The notes beneath the pieces were generated by a model. The model searched no databases. It saw only the letters and a list, made by a program, of their open reading frames with translations, and had not been told where the DNA came from. From Myxocyprinus asiaticus (lineage: Eukaryota > Chordata > Actinopteri > Cypriniformes > Catostomidae), in assembly GCF_019703515.2 (NCBI RefSeq), contig NC_059347.1, forward strand, positions 22,428,501 through 22,492,500: DNA of 64,000 nucleotides, given 5' to 3'. The first letter of the stretch is position 1, and each line of letters opens with the position of its first letter. A program made the translations under genes and the position numbers. Shown here piece by piece: positions 39,166-64,000 of the stretch.

Positions 39166-40032
39166 CAATGGTTGGGGCAGAGGAAATTATCTTATCATCA
39201 CCCCACTAACTTCCTCCCATAATCACATTGAGGAAGAAGCCATTTTACTGTCATGATGCAGTATTACACCTACCAAAAAAAAAAAAAAAAATGAATGCAT
39301 AATATCACACACACACACAATGGCACCAAAAAGTATTTGGACACTTAAGCCATACTTAAAGGAATATTTCACCTAAAAAGTATCATTTTCTCATTTGCTC
39401 ACCTTTATGCCATCTCAAACTTGAATTACTTTCTTTCTGCCAAACAAAGATATTTTGATTGAGATATAAGGTGTTTCTGTCTATACAATGCAAGTTAGTG
39501 GGGTCCAACACTTTCAAGCTCCAAAAAGGACAGAAAAGCAGTTTTAAATGAATCCATACATGATTTAATCCATGTCTTCTAAACCGATATGATCAGTTTT
39601 GAGTAAGAAACAGACCAAATTGTAACTCTTTTTACCCTATAAATCTTGTCATATGTAGTCTCTTTGTCGCTGTACACATCACTGTTCACAATCATGTCTA
39701 GAATGTTACCACCAGTTGCCAAAAGTCTTGCAAGAGTCGCACATGACATTCACACACTGGGTATATTGTGTTAATTTCATTTAAGTTAATAAGAGTCCCA
39801 CAGAAACCCAACTCTAACTTTTCAGAGAAAAGGTCTAACATAATTTGTTTGTAGATGCCACTTGGTTTTATATTTTGTTTCTAATTCAATGACAGTCTGA
39901 CCATTTTAAATGAGAATTAAGTGTCCTTAGAATTTCTGAGGCCACTGCACATACATACAGCCCTAGCAAAATTCATAAAGGTGTCGGCTTCTGTTTTCTG
40001 CCTTTCTTTTAATGAGGGAGCAAAGTGGTCAG
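39166..40032. other. Intronic repeat DNA of the CCDC180 remnant
   Basis: The stretch holds an A-run near 39274, a short CA run at 39307-39320, a Tc1-like end (ATGGCACCAAAAAGTATTTG), and the left half of a foldback MITE beginning AAAGGAATATTTCACCTAAA at 39358. No exon is evident before 40033. Confidence 0.45.
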
Positions 40033-40662
40033 TTGAGAGTGTGTCTGAGCCACCCAAACTGTGAGAGAGAACTTGAGCAGCTGGTGGTGGCTGAGGATGA
40101 TAGACAGAAAGAGCAGACAAAAACTATCCAGAATACCAGACAGGAAGTTCAGGTTACATCTACTTCAGACTTTGATGAAAAAAACTGCTGCTCTGCTTGT
40201 TTTTTGCTGTAATTGATACACCGGTATTTACACTTGGCCCTCTTGTTTTTGGACAGGTCTGTCCACAAAAATGCAATAGAATTCATCACAGCTCTTGCCA
40301 GGTTGGCAGAGGCCTTGCTCTTCCAGTTAGACAACCTTATCACTATCCATGAGGTTCAAGCAGGATATAAGTAAAAGAAAAAGTGATATGAAAATGTAGA
40401 CGATGCCAAAGCACATGTTTGAAATGGTCATGGAAATTCCTAATCTATTGAATCAATTGACTTGAATGTCTTTTGGAAAAGCAGATGCTGAACAAAAGTG
40501 GGAGAATATTATTACACATCCACCAGAAACAAGCAGACCTTTTGCGGGAAGAAGATACGAGCAATACTATCATACAGAGAAACAGCATGTGTGTAAAATA
40601 ATGTATATCATATACTCAAAATATTCAAGGAAAAATCTTTCAATTTTTTTTTTTTTTTTTTA

Positions 40663-41216
40663 AGGGATAGTTTAACAAAATTTTAATTCTGTCATTATTT
40701 TCTAACCCATCTGTTTCCAAACCCATATGACTTTCTTTGTTCTATTTAACTCAAAGTTAGACATAACCTTATTCATGCTAGCGCCATCTTTGATTTTTAA
40801 CAGGAATGACAACGAGGCTGTGAGGGATAGACTTACAGTACTGCAGTTTTAAGTGTTTTTGGATTGTTACGCGGACAAAACATTGATAAAATATCTGTCC
40901 AAGAACATTCAGCAGACAAAAAAATCTCCAGACAACATGAGTAGTGGAAAATCATATGTGATCTAGGAGCTTTATACCGTTCGTGCCATTGAAGAGATGG
41001 TAAGTTTATCCCTCACAGCCTCATTGTCAGTCCCATTAAAAAGAGTGAATAAGGTCTATGTTAGCCTCAGTCACCATTTACTTTCATTGCACCTTTTTCC
41101 ATACAATGATAGTGAATGGTGACCCTAACATTCAGCCTATAACATCTTGTGTTGCATGGATGAGGGAGAGTAAATAATGAAGGAATTTTCAGCTGGGTGA
41201 ACTATCCATTTTAAAG
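40663..41216. repeat. Foldback MITE next to the 1.3-kb element
   Basis: It starts AAGGGATAGTTTAACAAAA and ends TGGGTGAACTATCCATTTT, with inner mirrored phrases (CCCATATGACTTTCTTTGTT against inverted traces, and AACCTTATTC against GAATAAGGT). It immediately precedes the separate element at 41230. Confidence 0.6.
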
Positions 41217-41349
41217 TGGACAGTGATTACACAATTTTTTTATTTTTGGTTCCTGGGTAATAGGAAGTGTTATTTCCTAATTGCTTATGCCTCAAAAGTA
41301 TAGAAAAGGGCTATTATTCACCACAAACATTGCTTTTGTGAACATTATT

Positions 41350-41464
41350 TTCCAGAACATTCCAGATAAATTCAGTGCTGAGTAAACTTGGAGTAACTTC
41401 TAGAACTTTCCAGTAATATAAATATAGTATAAATACAGGGGCCTTAAGCCCACCAGTTCAGTTT
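41350..41464 (+). promoter_or_regulatory. Heat-shock-type promoter module: two HSEs, TATA box, initiator
   Basis: TTCCAGAACATTCCAGA (41350-41366) contains three alternating TTC/GAA/TTC units at exact 5-bp phasing plus a partial fourth. TTCTAGAACTTTC (41398-41410) is a second perfect three-unit heat-shock element. TATAAATA follows at 41428-41435, and TCAGTT, matching the initiator consensus, lies at 41458-41463, putting the presumed +1 A (41460) 32 bases after the start of TATA. This is the layout of an hsp70-type promoter. Activity is inferred, not shown. Confidence 0.6.
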
Positions 41465-41499
41465 AGTTCCAGCTGCCTAAGTGGATACATATCAAGATC

Positions 41500-42277
41500 T
41501 TGCTGGACACCTTGAAGTATGATGAGTACAGCTGGGAGGTCATAGGAGACTTCAAAATGATGGCATTACTGATGGGTCTCCAAGGCGGTTTTACCAAGTT
41601 TCCCTGCTATCTTTGCCTTTGGGACAGTAGGGACACCAAGGCGCACTACCACAGGCGGGACTGGCTACAGCGGACCGAGTTCTCTGTGGGGAGGAACAAC
41701 GTCAAGTGGGAGCCACTGGTGGACCCCCGGAAAGTGCTGATGCCACCACTGCACATCAAATTGGACCTTATGAAACAATTTGTCAGAGCTCCAGATAAGG
41801 ATTCGTCAGCCTTCAAGTACCTTCAAGACTTCTTCCCTAAGCTGTCTGAGGCAAAGGTCAAAGCCGGTGTCTTCGTCGGACCACAGATAAAGAAGATCCT
41901 GGAGTGCAATGAATTCCCCAAGAAGATCACTAGTAAGGAGAAAGCAGCTTGGAACAGATTTGTTGCAGTGGTTCGGGGCTTCTGGGCAATCACAAGGTCG
42001 AAAACTATGTGGAGCTGGTTGAGACTCTGGTGACACAATGGGCTTTAGGATGTCCCTCAGAGTCCATAACCTTGCTGCTCATCTTGATAAATTCAAGGAG
42101 AACATGGGAGCGTACTCGGAGGAGCAAGGCGAGCGCTTCCATCAGGATATACTGGACTTTGAACGCAGCTACCAAGGACAGTATAATGAGAACATGATGG
42201 GAGACTACATTTGGGGGCTGATTCGTGAAAGTGATTTACAGTATAATCGTAAATCTCAAAAAACTACTCACTTCTAA
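41500..42277 (+). pseudogene. Unassigned transposon-like protein fragment, two frameshifts
   Basis: Three overlapping frames make one collinear protein of about 255 residues. It begins near LKYDEYSWEVIGDFKMM and has CYLCLWDSRDTKAHYHRRDW (a Cys-x2-Cys plus His cluster), PPLHIKLDLMKQFV and EFPKKITSKEKAAW. After a shift near 41981 it reads GNHKVENYVELVETLV, and after another near 42032 it reads AHLDKFKENMGAYSEEQGER, ending RKSQKTTHF at 42277. Acidic and His residues in fixed motifs could belong to a nuclease/transposase core, but I cannot name the family. There is no in-frame ATG before LKYDEY, so the N-terminal part seems deleted. The two shifts make this copy non-functional, although the residue-level quality suggests a recent arrival. 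Confidence 0.65.
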
Positions 42278-43839
42278 ATCTGTTGTAGTCATTTTTGTAT
42301 AACTTTAGTGTAAATACATGTTAATTTGGATTCATATGTTGTTTTTTTCTGAATTATGTAAACGAAAAGACACAAATTCTCCCGTTTTCTCATTGGAAAT
42401 AGGTACATTTCAAAATATCACTGTCCTGGTCACAAAAGCAAAGTTTGTGGGGAAAAATAACCATTTTCTATACTTTTGAGGCATAAGCAATTAGGAAATA
42501 ACACTTACTAACCAGGAACAAAAATTGTGTTATGAATGTTGAATGATGCAAATAATGATAACTGTAAATGTTAAATACTGCGATAACTTTTTTGTTTGAA
42601 ATGTTATAAAATGTTAAAAACTGCAATTTTTTTTTTTTTTTTTTTGGTAGAACATGGTCAGGCATTTGTTACTTTGGATCCACTAAAGAAAGGTTTTTAA
42701 ATAAACAATCACATGAAAAGCCACCATCACAACTGCTAAAACTACACTTGGACATCTTAGGACAATTGAGGTGTGAGATGCAGTGCATGAGGCAAGTTAC
42801 TTAAAATGAGTTAATGGACTTCAAACAATTGGTTCCATAGTTAATTGGTTTAGACTTGCCTGATAGAGCTTGAAAAGCTTTTGTGCTTAGTACAACAGTA
42901 TCAAAATACTACCACCATAAATATTAGCCTTATTCACAAGTGTTAACAACAATAGCTTAAACAATAAACTTTTTAAAGTTACAAAAAGCTCATATTAGTT
43001 TGCAACAGGTGGCTAACTTATCTATTCAGAAATCTGTCACACACTATGTCCCTAAGCTAGATGTTAAAGCATAAAACAAATATAAGATGTGCATAAAGCA
43101 TAAACAAAACAAGATGCATGTGCTAAAGTCATTGTGTGTTAATGTGCCACCAGCACTATGGCCAAAGGGCCCACGAGGAGCTGGAGAGAGCAGAGCGAGT
43201 GTGAAGCTCAGGAGAAACAACTGTGGCACGATCACTGACAAAGCCAGCTGAAAACTCTCGCTTCACTCAACTCTGAGTGACACCTACAAATATTCCGGAC
43301 AGTAACCTGTGGCATCAAACATCCTTAAAGGGAAAGGGACACTACTGGTTGTCAATTGATCATAAGTGAAGAGTTGTGATGAATCACTGATCTGTTTCCT
43401 AGTGGTTATCACAGTAAAAAGACCAATATATACTTAACTCGAATCCTACAATATGGAATAGATAACAATCAACATAGCAGAAAATGTATTTCATATTTTT
43501 TTAAGTTCAAGTTTCATTGATTAGTGTTGTGCAAGGATTAATAAAAACAATTGCAAAGTAATGCAACATGTTATTAGTTTTATTAGTTTCACAAGTCCCT
43601 AAAACAATAATACAATAAAACTGCCATATAAAAGGAATAATGTGTAAACATAACAGCATGATAAATTGAGCACTAAAATAGTGCATAACAGTCCATTTTT
43701 GTTTTTCGATTTATAAGCAGCATGAGTTCTCATTGTAGAGAATTTATCACATTTTTGTCAAATGTTTGGGCACAAGATGCTAGGAATTGTGTTTCACAGT
43801 TCTCTGGAACTCCCAACTACCAAAGGTTTTGAGTTAGCT

Positions 43840-43845
43840 TTTATT
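43840..43845 (-). terminator. POMT1 polyadenylation signal (AATAAA on minus strand)
   Basis: TTTATT on the plus strand equals AATAAA on the minus strand and lies 58 bases after the POMT1 stop codon (43905-43903). The spacing is short but normal for a vertebrate 3' UTR. No gene is seen in the 43281-43839 spacer, which separates POMT1 from the converging CCDC180 remnant. Confidence 0.5.
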
Positions 43846-43902
43846 TCATCATATAAGGATAGAAGGTCCCTTTCTTACAGAAACAAGAGGGACATTTCCA
43901 TG

Positions 43903-60391
<16,489 letters not shown>

Positions 60392-60451
60392 GATGCTCTG
60401 GTTCCTCAATACCTTTATTCATGAATAATAAAAAATATTTGCTGTTACTGT

Positions 60452-60906
60452 ATACAGTGGGGTGCAAAAGTGTGAGACCACACTTAAAATGTGTGATTCA
60501 AAATAAAATGTTAACCTGGAAATAAACAGTTTTAGGATTTTTAAAAATGTTAAATTAGTTGTGATGTAAAATAAATAAGAAATATTTCACATTCTGCATT
60601 ATTTCTAAGTCACTGATCACATGTAACAATTTTGAGATATTAGCTGTGTTAAATCATTTGTAAAAGGTCAAATATTTTTGCTTCCACTGAAGCACACTTT
60701 GAAACATTCTCAAGTCATGCTGGATAATATGGATCAAACTTGTGAAGCCCATGTCAGCTCGAGTGCATGCTGTCATTAAAGCAAAAGGGGTGTTTTGCAC
60801 TTCAACTTTTAACTAAAATTGTTATGCTGACATGATCATTTTCAGTGGAAAAATTCTAATTAGAAACATTTTCACTGGTCTCAGTCTTCTTTTGGACAGC
60901 ACTGAA
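60452..60906. mobile_element. Short Tc1/mariner-type non-autonomous element
   Basis: ACAGTGGGGTGCAAAAGTGT followed by GAGACCAC on the left pairs with inverted GGTCTCAGTCTTCTTTTGGACAG-like sequence on the right, ending near CAGCACTG. No transposase is present. It lies between the probable POMT1 first exon and the ATG-bearing exon. Confidence 0.55.
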
Positions 60907-60984
60907 TATATTCTGCTTTTACAATAGCGAAGAACCCAGCATGGAAAATATATTCAGCATATCAAGTAAATACGTGCATTTTAC

Positions 60985-61090
60985 CTTGATTCAGTTCGAT
61001 TCTGTGGTAAATCTCTTACGAGTTTGCAATCATAGGTCAACATTGCTGATGTCGTGACCACATGAGCTGATTTTCTGTATGAAATAATAA
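60985..61090 (-). other. pomt1: Probable POMT1 non-coding first exon
   Basis: On the minus strand, a good donor (AAG|GTAAAA) occurs at 60985/60984, upstream of the acceptor at 60413-60414 that opens the ATG-containing exon (coding part begins 60391). The stretch up to about 61090 has no repeat similarity. The transcription start itself cannot be fixed from sequence. Confidence 0.4.
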
Positions 61091-61351
61091 ATACAAATCT
61101 TCGCCAAAACTTGAGCTGGTTTAAAAGAACACCACCATGGCTGGCATAAGCGACAACTCAAGTCTCTTGTGTTTTCTTAATTAAAAACATTCAAACGTGT
61201 AAATAAACTAACTGTATGTAACGTGTGAACAAGTGTGTCCGGTCAGTTCTTCTTCTTCTTTGGTTTGAATGGCACATAACATCCTATTGCTGTATACCGC
61301 CACCTACTTTACTTAGTGCAATTAGCATGGGCATGTATTCTGTCTCATCAC

Positions 61352-61352
61352 C

Positions 61353-61401
<49 letters not shown>
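61352..61401. repeat. (AAT)n microsatellite within the LINE 3' end
   Basis: About seventeen uninterrupted AAT/ATA units lie between the LINE's last coding block and its GAA-type tail. Confidence 0.9.
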
Positions 61402-61403
<2 letters not shown>

Positions 61404-62899
61404 CACCCTTCATGAGAGATCTAGGCTGTTCAGCCCCATTTCCCAGACCTCATCATCCTGGGTGTGTGTATATTGATATTTATTATTCCATTTTCTATGT
61501 TTATTTTGCCTTGCATACTCTGATACTAAATCATATACGCTCATTAATCCTAGTATTTTCTAAAAATGCCATAATAGCTCTAATAACATTAACATTTTCC
61601 AATCCGCCTCCCAATGACCATTCCAAGGAAACTGTCCCTTCTTCTATATTACACAATTTATTAACTAGTATCTTCCTTTCCTCTGTAAATTGTCTGCACT
61701 GCATAGTAATATGCTCCACTGTTCTCATTACTTTACAGTAATTACATTGACCCGTTTTGTGTTTATCTCTCGGTAATAAATCAGCATTCAGACCTGTATG
61801 TCTGAGTCTTAACCTAGAAATTATCAGCTCCTCCTTCCTGTACCATCCTACATTACCTGGTACTCTACTTACAGATGGTTGGATCCTATAATAATGTCTT
61901 CCCCTTTGACTTGTATCCCATCTCTTTTGAAATTCTTTGATCCCTAATTTCATAATTATTGATTTGACTTCTCCTCTGCCCATAGAAATGTGTATATCTT
62001 CTATTCTTTTTCTAACAGCCTTCTTGGAAAGCCGGTCCACCTCCTCATTCCCATTTACTCCTGTATGTGCTGGTATCCAACAAAAATTAACCCTTATTCC
62101 CATTCTATCTAATGCCAATAGTAACATATAAACCTCAAATTATTAAATTTTCTCTCATGGTTTGCATTGCATTCAGACTACTCATGGCTGCTAAAGAATC
62201 TGTGCATATGATTACTCTATCTGGACGTTCCTCTTGTACCCACTTCCCACAATTAAAGCAACTAGTTCTACAGAATATTCTGATGATCCATCTGATAATC
62301 TCTTACTAATACATGTCTGAAATTCTGGTGTAAACACTCCAATCCATGTATGTGATGTATCTGGATCTTTAGATCCATCAGTAAATATCTGTAAAGCTGC
62401 GTTGTAATAGTTACTTATGCATCTCTCCACATACTTGCATATATTCCCATCATACATTTCTCTGTTTCCAACTAGTTTTGCATCTATATTAGTTGCTGGG
62501 TATAACGACTCCCATTGTTACTGAGCGCTCTATATTAATATTTAATATCTTATATTCTTCTTCCTCTTTGTTAATGTTCCATCCAAATCCATTGCTTTGT
62601 GTTTTTTGATATTCCCAGCAGTTTTCCAATACATTTACTGCTATGTGTCTATTCTTAATGCCTTAATACTGCAGATACTACATAACCAATATTTGTTCCT
62701 CTTTTCCAAACAGTCCCGTCATCTGTGTATAATGCTGCTCCAATGAAAGACATCGTTGATCATAATATTAAACAATAGAGGGCTGATGACGCAACCTTGT
62801 GGTACACCACAACCAACCTCATATGTTGATGACAGGGAAGAACACACTTTAACTTAAAAAGATCTTTTAGCTAAGAACTGTCAAATCCAATTATATGTT

Positions 62900-63109
62900 T
62901 GTAACAGGGGTTAAATGGGAAAGGAGGAGGCGGGAACCGGCTGAACAGTCAAAGTAATATTTGATTAAAAAAAAAACACAAACACAAATGCACACATGGC
63001 AGCTGCCTGTAGCTCTCTCCCTCCCAAACTGCCGCATCCGGCTGCATTGATCCCTCTCCTCGGCTAATTAGCTTGATTGGGGGCCGGGCGTGCCATCCTC
63101 CTCGTCACA
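62900..63109 (-). mobile_element. Solo LTR inserted in the LINE
   Basis: A 210-bp segment starts TGTAACAGGGG and ends CGTCACA on the plus strand; on the minus strand it reads TGTGACG...CTGTTACA, with the TG...CA ends of an LTR. It is flanked by perfect 5-bp copies of ATGTT (62895-62899 and 63110-63114). No internal retrovirus-like sequence remains, so recombination between LTRs probably removed it. Confidence 0.8.
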
Positions 63110-64000
63110 ATGTTCTACCACTCACACCTCACATAACTTAATAAGTAGACCCTCTTTTCACACAGTGTCATAAGCTTTTTCAATATCAAAAAATATTGCA
63201 GCAACTTTTTCTTTGTTTACCACAGCCTTTTCTATTTCATTACTTAATTTTAATAAAGCATCTGTTGTTGATCTGCCCTTTCTAAATCCACACTGACTAT
63301 GATCAAGTAATCCCCTACATTCTAGAATGTCAATCTATTTACAATCATTTTCTCCATTAATTTGCAAAGATTTGATGTCAGTGCTGTCGCTCTATAACTA
63401 TTTGGATTTGATGGATCCTTACCAGGCTGTACAAAATGTATAATAATAGATTGTCTCCAACTGATCGGAAACTGTCCCTCATTCCATATTCTGTTAAAGA
63501 GATTTAATACAGTTATTAATGATTTTTCTGACATATGTTTGATCATTTTATAACTAATCCTGTCTTCTCACTGAGCTGTATTTTTGCATCTACTCATGGC
63601 TAGTTTCAACTCATGAATAGTAAACTCTACATCCATTGCATCTGTTGAATACATTGGTTTAAAAATATCTGTATATTGGCTAATGAGAGCTGTCCATTCT
63701 GATATATACTCATTATAATTATACAGAGTATGTACTTTGGCAAAGGCTCTTTCTTCAGCATACCCCATACATCTCGTTTCCCTTCGAATAAGCTCTCCAG
63801 TGGTTTCTTTTAGCTGTTTTTATGGTACTTCAAACTATTGCTTTCTATCGTTGATATTCTATTGCATTCTTTGAATTCAAATTTCTTCTTCGTTCTTTGA
63901 ATGATTTGTTTCATTCTTTTACTCCATTAGTACATTCATCTGTCCACCATGGAACAATCTTTCCACTTCTTTTACCCATGCTTTTAGGTATACTACTCTC

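Larger units (their letters stand above)
41230..42529 (+). mobile_element. 1.3-kb TIR-flanked element of unassigned family
   Basis: The two ends are inverted repeats of about 100 bases. The central portion, GTTATTTCCTAATTGCTTAT, lies at about 41269 on the plus strand and as its reverse complement near 42484-42503. The similarity continues inward through a CACAAAC-TTGCTTTTGTGA phrase. The outermost bases are CACAATTTTT, and TTA occurs directly outside each end (41227-41229 and 42530-42532), a possible 3-bp target duplication. Inside are a promoter-like module and a frameshifted protein fragment. The inverted ends suggest a cut-and-paste DNA transposon. Its copy is probably internally deleted because the open frame begins without a start codon. 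Confidence 0.7.
29557..43280 (+). pseudogene. ccdc180: CCDC180-like gene (DUF4455/DUF4456 coiled-coil family), apparently decayed
   Basis: Translated exon blocks match the CCDC180 family: AAQLWAIHSTGQLNREQHL, EAKLDMMLDKLRQESSEEAL, ERYPSIVLQELQAYSLSISQ, LQRKKKNVTPQEIE, RQETFKQCAEEINKRLL, TKTTLGHL-like and EAQ...W endings. Blocks: 29557-29727, 32032-32147, 32508-32634, 32739-32773, 32875-32942, 33028-33215, 33744-33911, 34049-34135, 34423-34548, about 34570-34787, 34922-35031, 35112-35211, 35995-36078, from 36649, 38113-38302, 38573-38717, about 38993-39165, about 40033-40152, 40257-40370, about 40485-40588, about 42711-42790, 43154-43280. In-frame stops lie at 32754-32756, 34087-34089, 34478-34480 (where the family has Trp), 39083-39085, 42774-42776 and 43236-43238. 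Reading also shifts near 34428, 35170 and in the 36649 block. Human CCDC180 is about 1650 aa; the cellular role is poorly known. Splice sites are largely intact, so decay looks fairly recent, or the assembly is poor here. Confidence 0.75.
61240..64000 (-). mobile_element. LINE retrotransposon with RT and RNase H (I/Nimb-type), 3' part, decayed
   Basis: Read on the minus strand from the window end, reverse transcriptase blocks appear. NRIWNEGQFPISWRQSIII lies at 63322-63546, a GCGVPQGCVISPLLFN-like block near 62770-62830, and the catalytic Y-T-D-D near 62715-62726. An RNase H domain follows, with FTDGSKD near 62380 and FCWIPAHTGVNGNEEVDRLS at about 62015-62085. A Cys/His motif (CNYCKVMRTVEHITMQC) and a 3' tail ending in GAAGAAGAAGAA (61240-61260 region) close it. 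RNase H downstream of RT places it in the I group. Frameshifts and an inserted LTR inactivate it; the 5' part is beyond the window. Confidence 0.85.

Overview
The window is vertebrate nuclear DNA, most likely from a cyprinid (carp/minnow-type) bony fish. It is AT-rich. Its genes are split into many short exons with GT-AG introns, and the spaces between them are filled with fish-type mobile DNA: several Tc1/mariner lineages including a Sleeping Beauty-like one, hAT elements with 8-bp target duplications, foldback MITEs starting GGGATAGTTCACCC, a tRNA-headed SINE, and a LINE with an RNase H domain. No bacterial operon, CRISPR array or plasmid feature is present.

Four host genes were recognised from their translated exons. 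(1) SNAPC4, plus strand, 1-16323: the large Myb-repeat subunit of the snRNA-activating complex; 24 exons are visible and the first lies at the window edge. (2) CARD9, plus strand, 17342-22885: complete, 12 coding exons, 531 codons, starting under 0.7 kb after the SNAPC4 polyadenylation signal. The same two genes are neighbours in mammals. (3) A CCDC180-like gene, plus strand, about 29557-43280: its exons are recognisable, but several in-frame stops and frameshifts make it look like a decayed copy. (4) POMT1, minus strand, 60391-43903: complete, 19 coding exons, 717 codons, with a probable non-coding first exon near 60985-61090. POMT1 and the CCDC180 remnant converge.

Mobile DNA by region. SNAPC4 introns hold a nested MITE/hAT pair (5.1-6.6 kb), a block of diverged repeat units (13.8-15.3 kb) and a deleted Tc1 (15.3-16.2 kb). 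The 23-29.5 kb spacer holds foldback elements and a Tc1 remnant. The CCDC180 remnant carries a hAT element with a clean target duplication (29756-31910), a small hAT MITE (32213-32405), a tRNA-derived SINE (36178-36607) and an unusual 1.3-kb element (41230-42529). The last POMT1 intron (44078-49953) is a stack of nested elements. The first coding intron of POMT1 holds three Tc1 families side by side, one with an uninterrupted 343-codon transposase and perfect 25-bp inverted repeats. From 61.2 kb to the window end there is an antisense LINE of the I/Nimb type, interrupted by a solo LTR.

The most unusual object is the 1.3-kb element at 41230-42529. Its ends are inverted repeats of about 100 bp. 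It carries a conserved but frameshifted protein fragment that I cannot assign to a family. Upstream of that fragment is a promoter-like module: two three-unit heat-shock elements, a TATAAATA box and an initiator at the right spacing. Exon coordinates were read by eye from splice consensus and reading-frame continuity. The exon sums of CARD9, POMT1 and the visible part of SNAPC4 are whole numbers of codons, which supports them.
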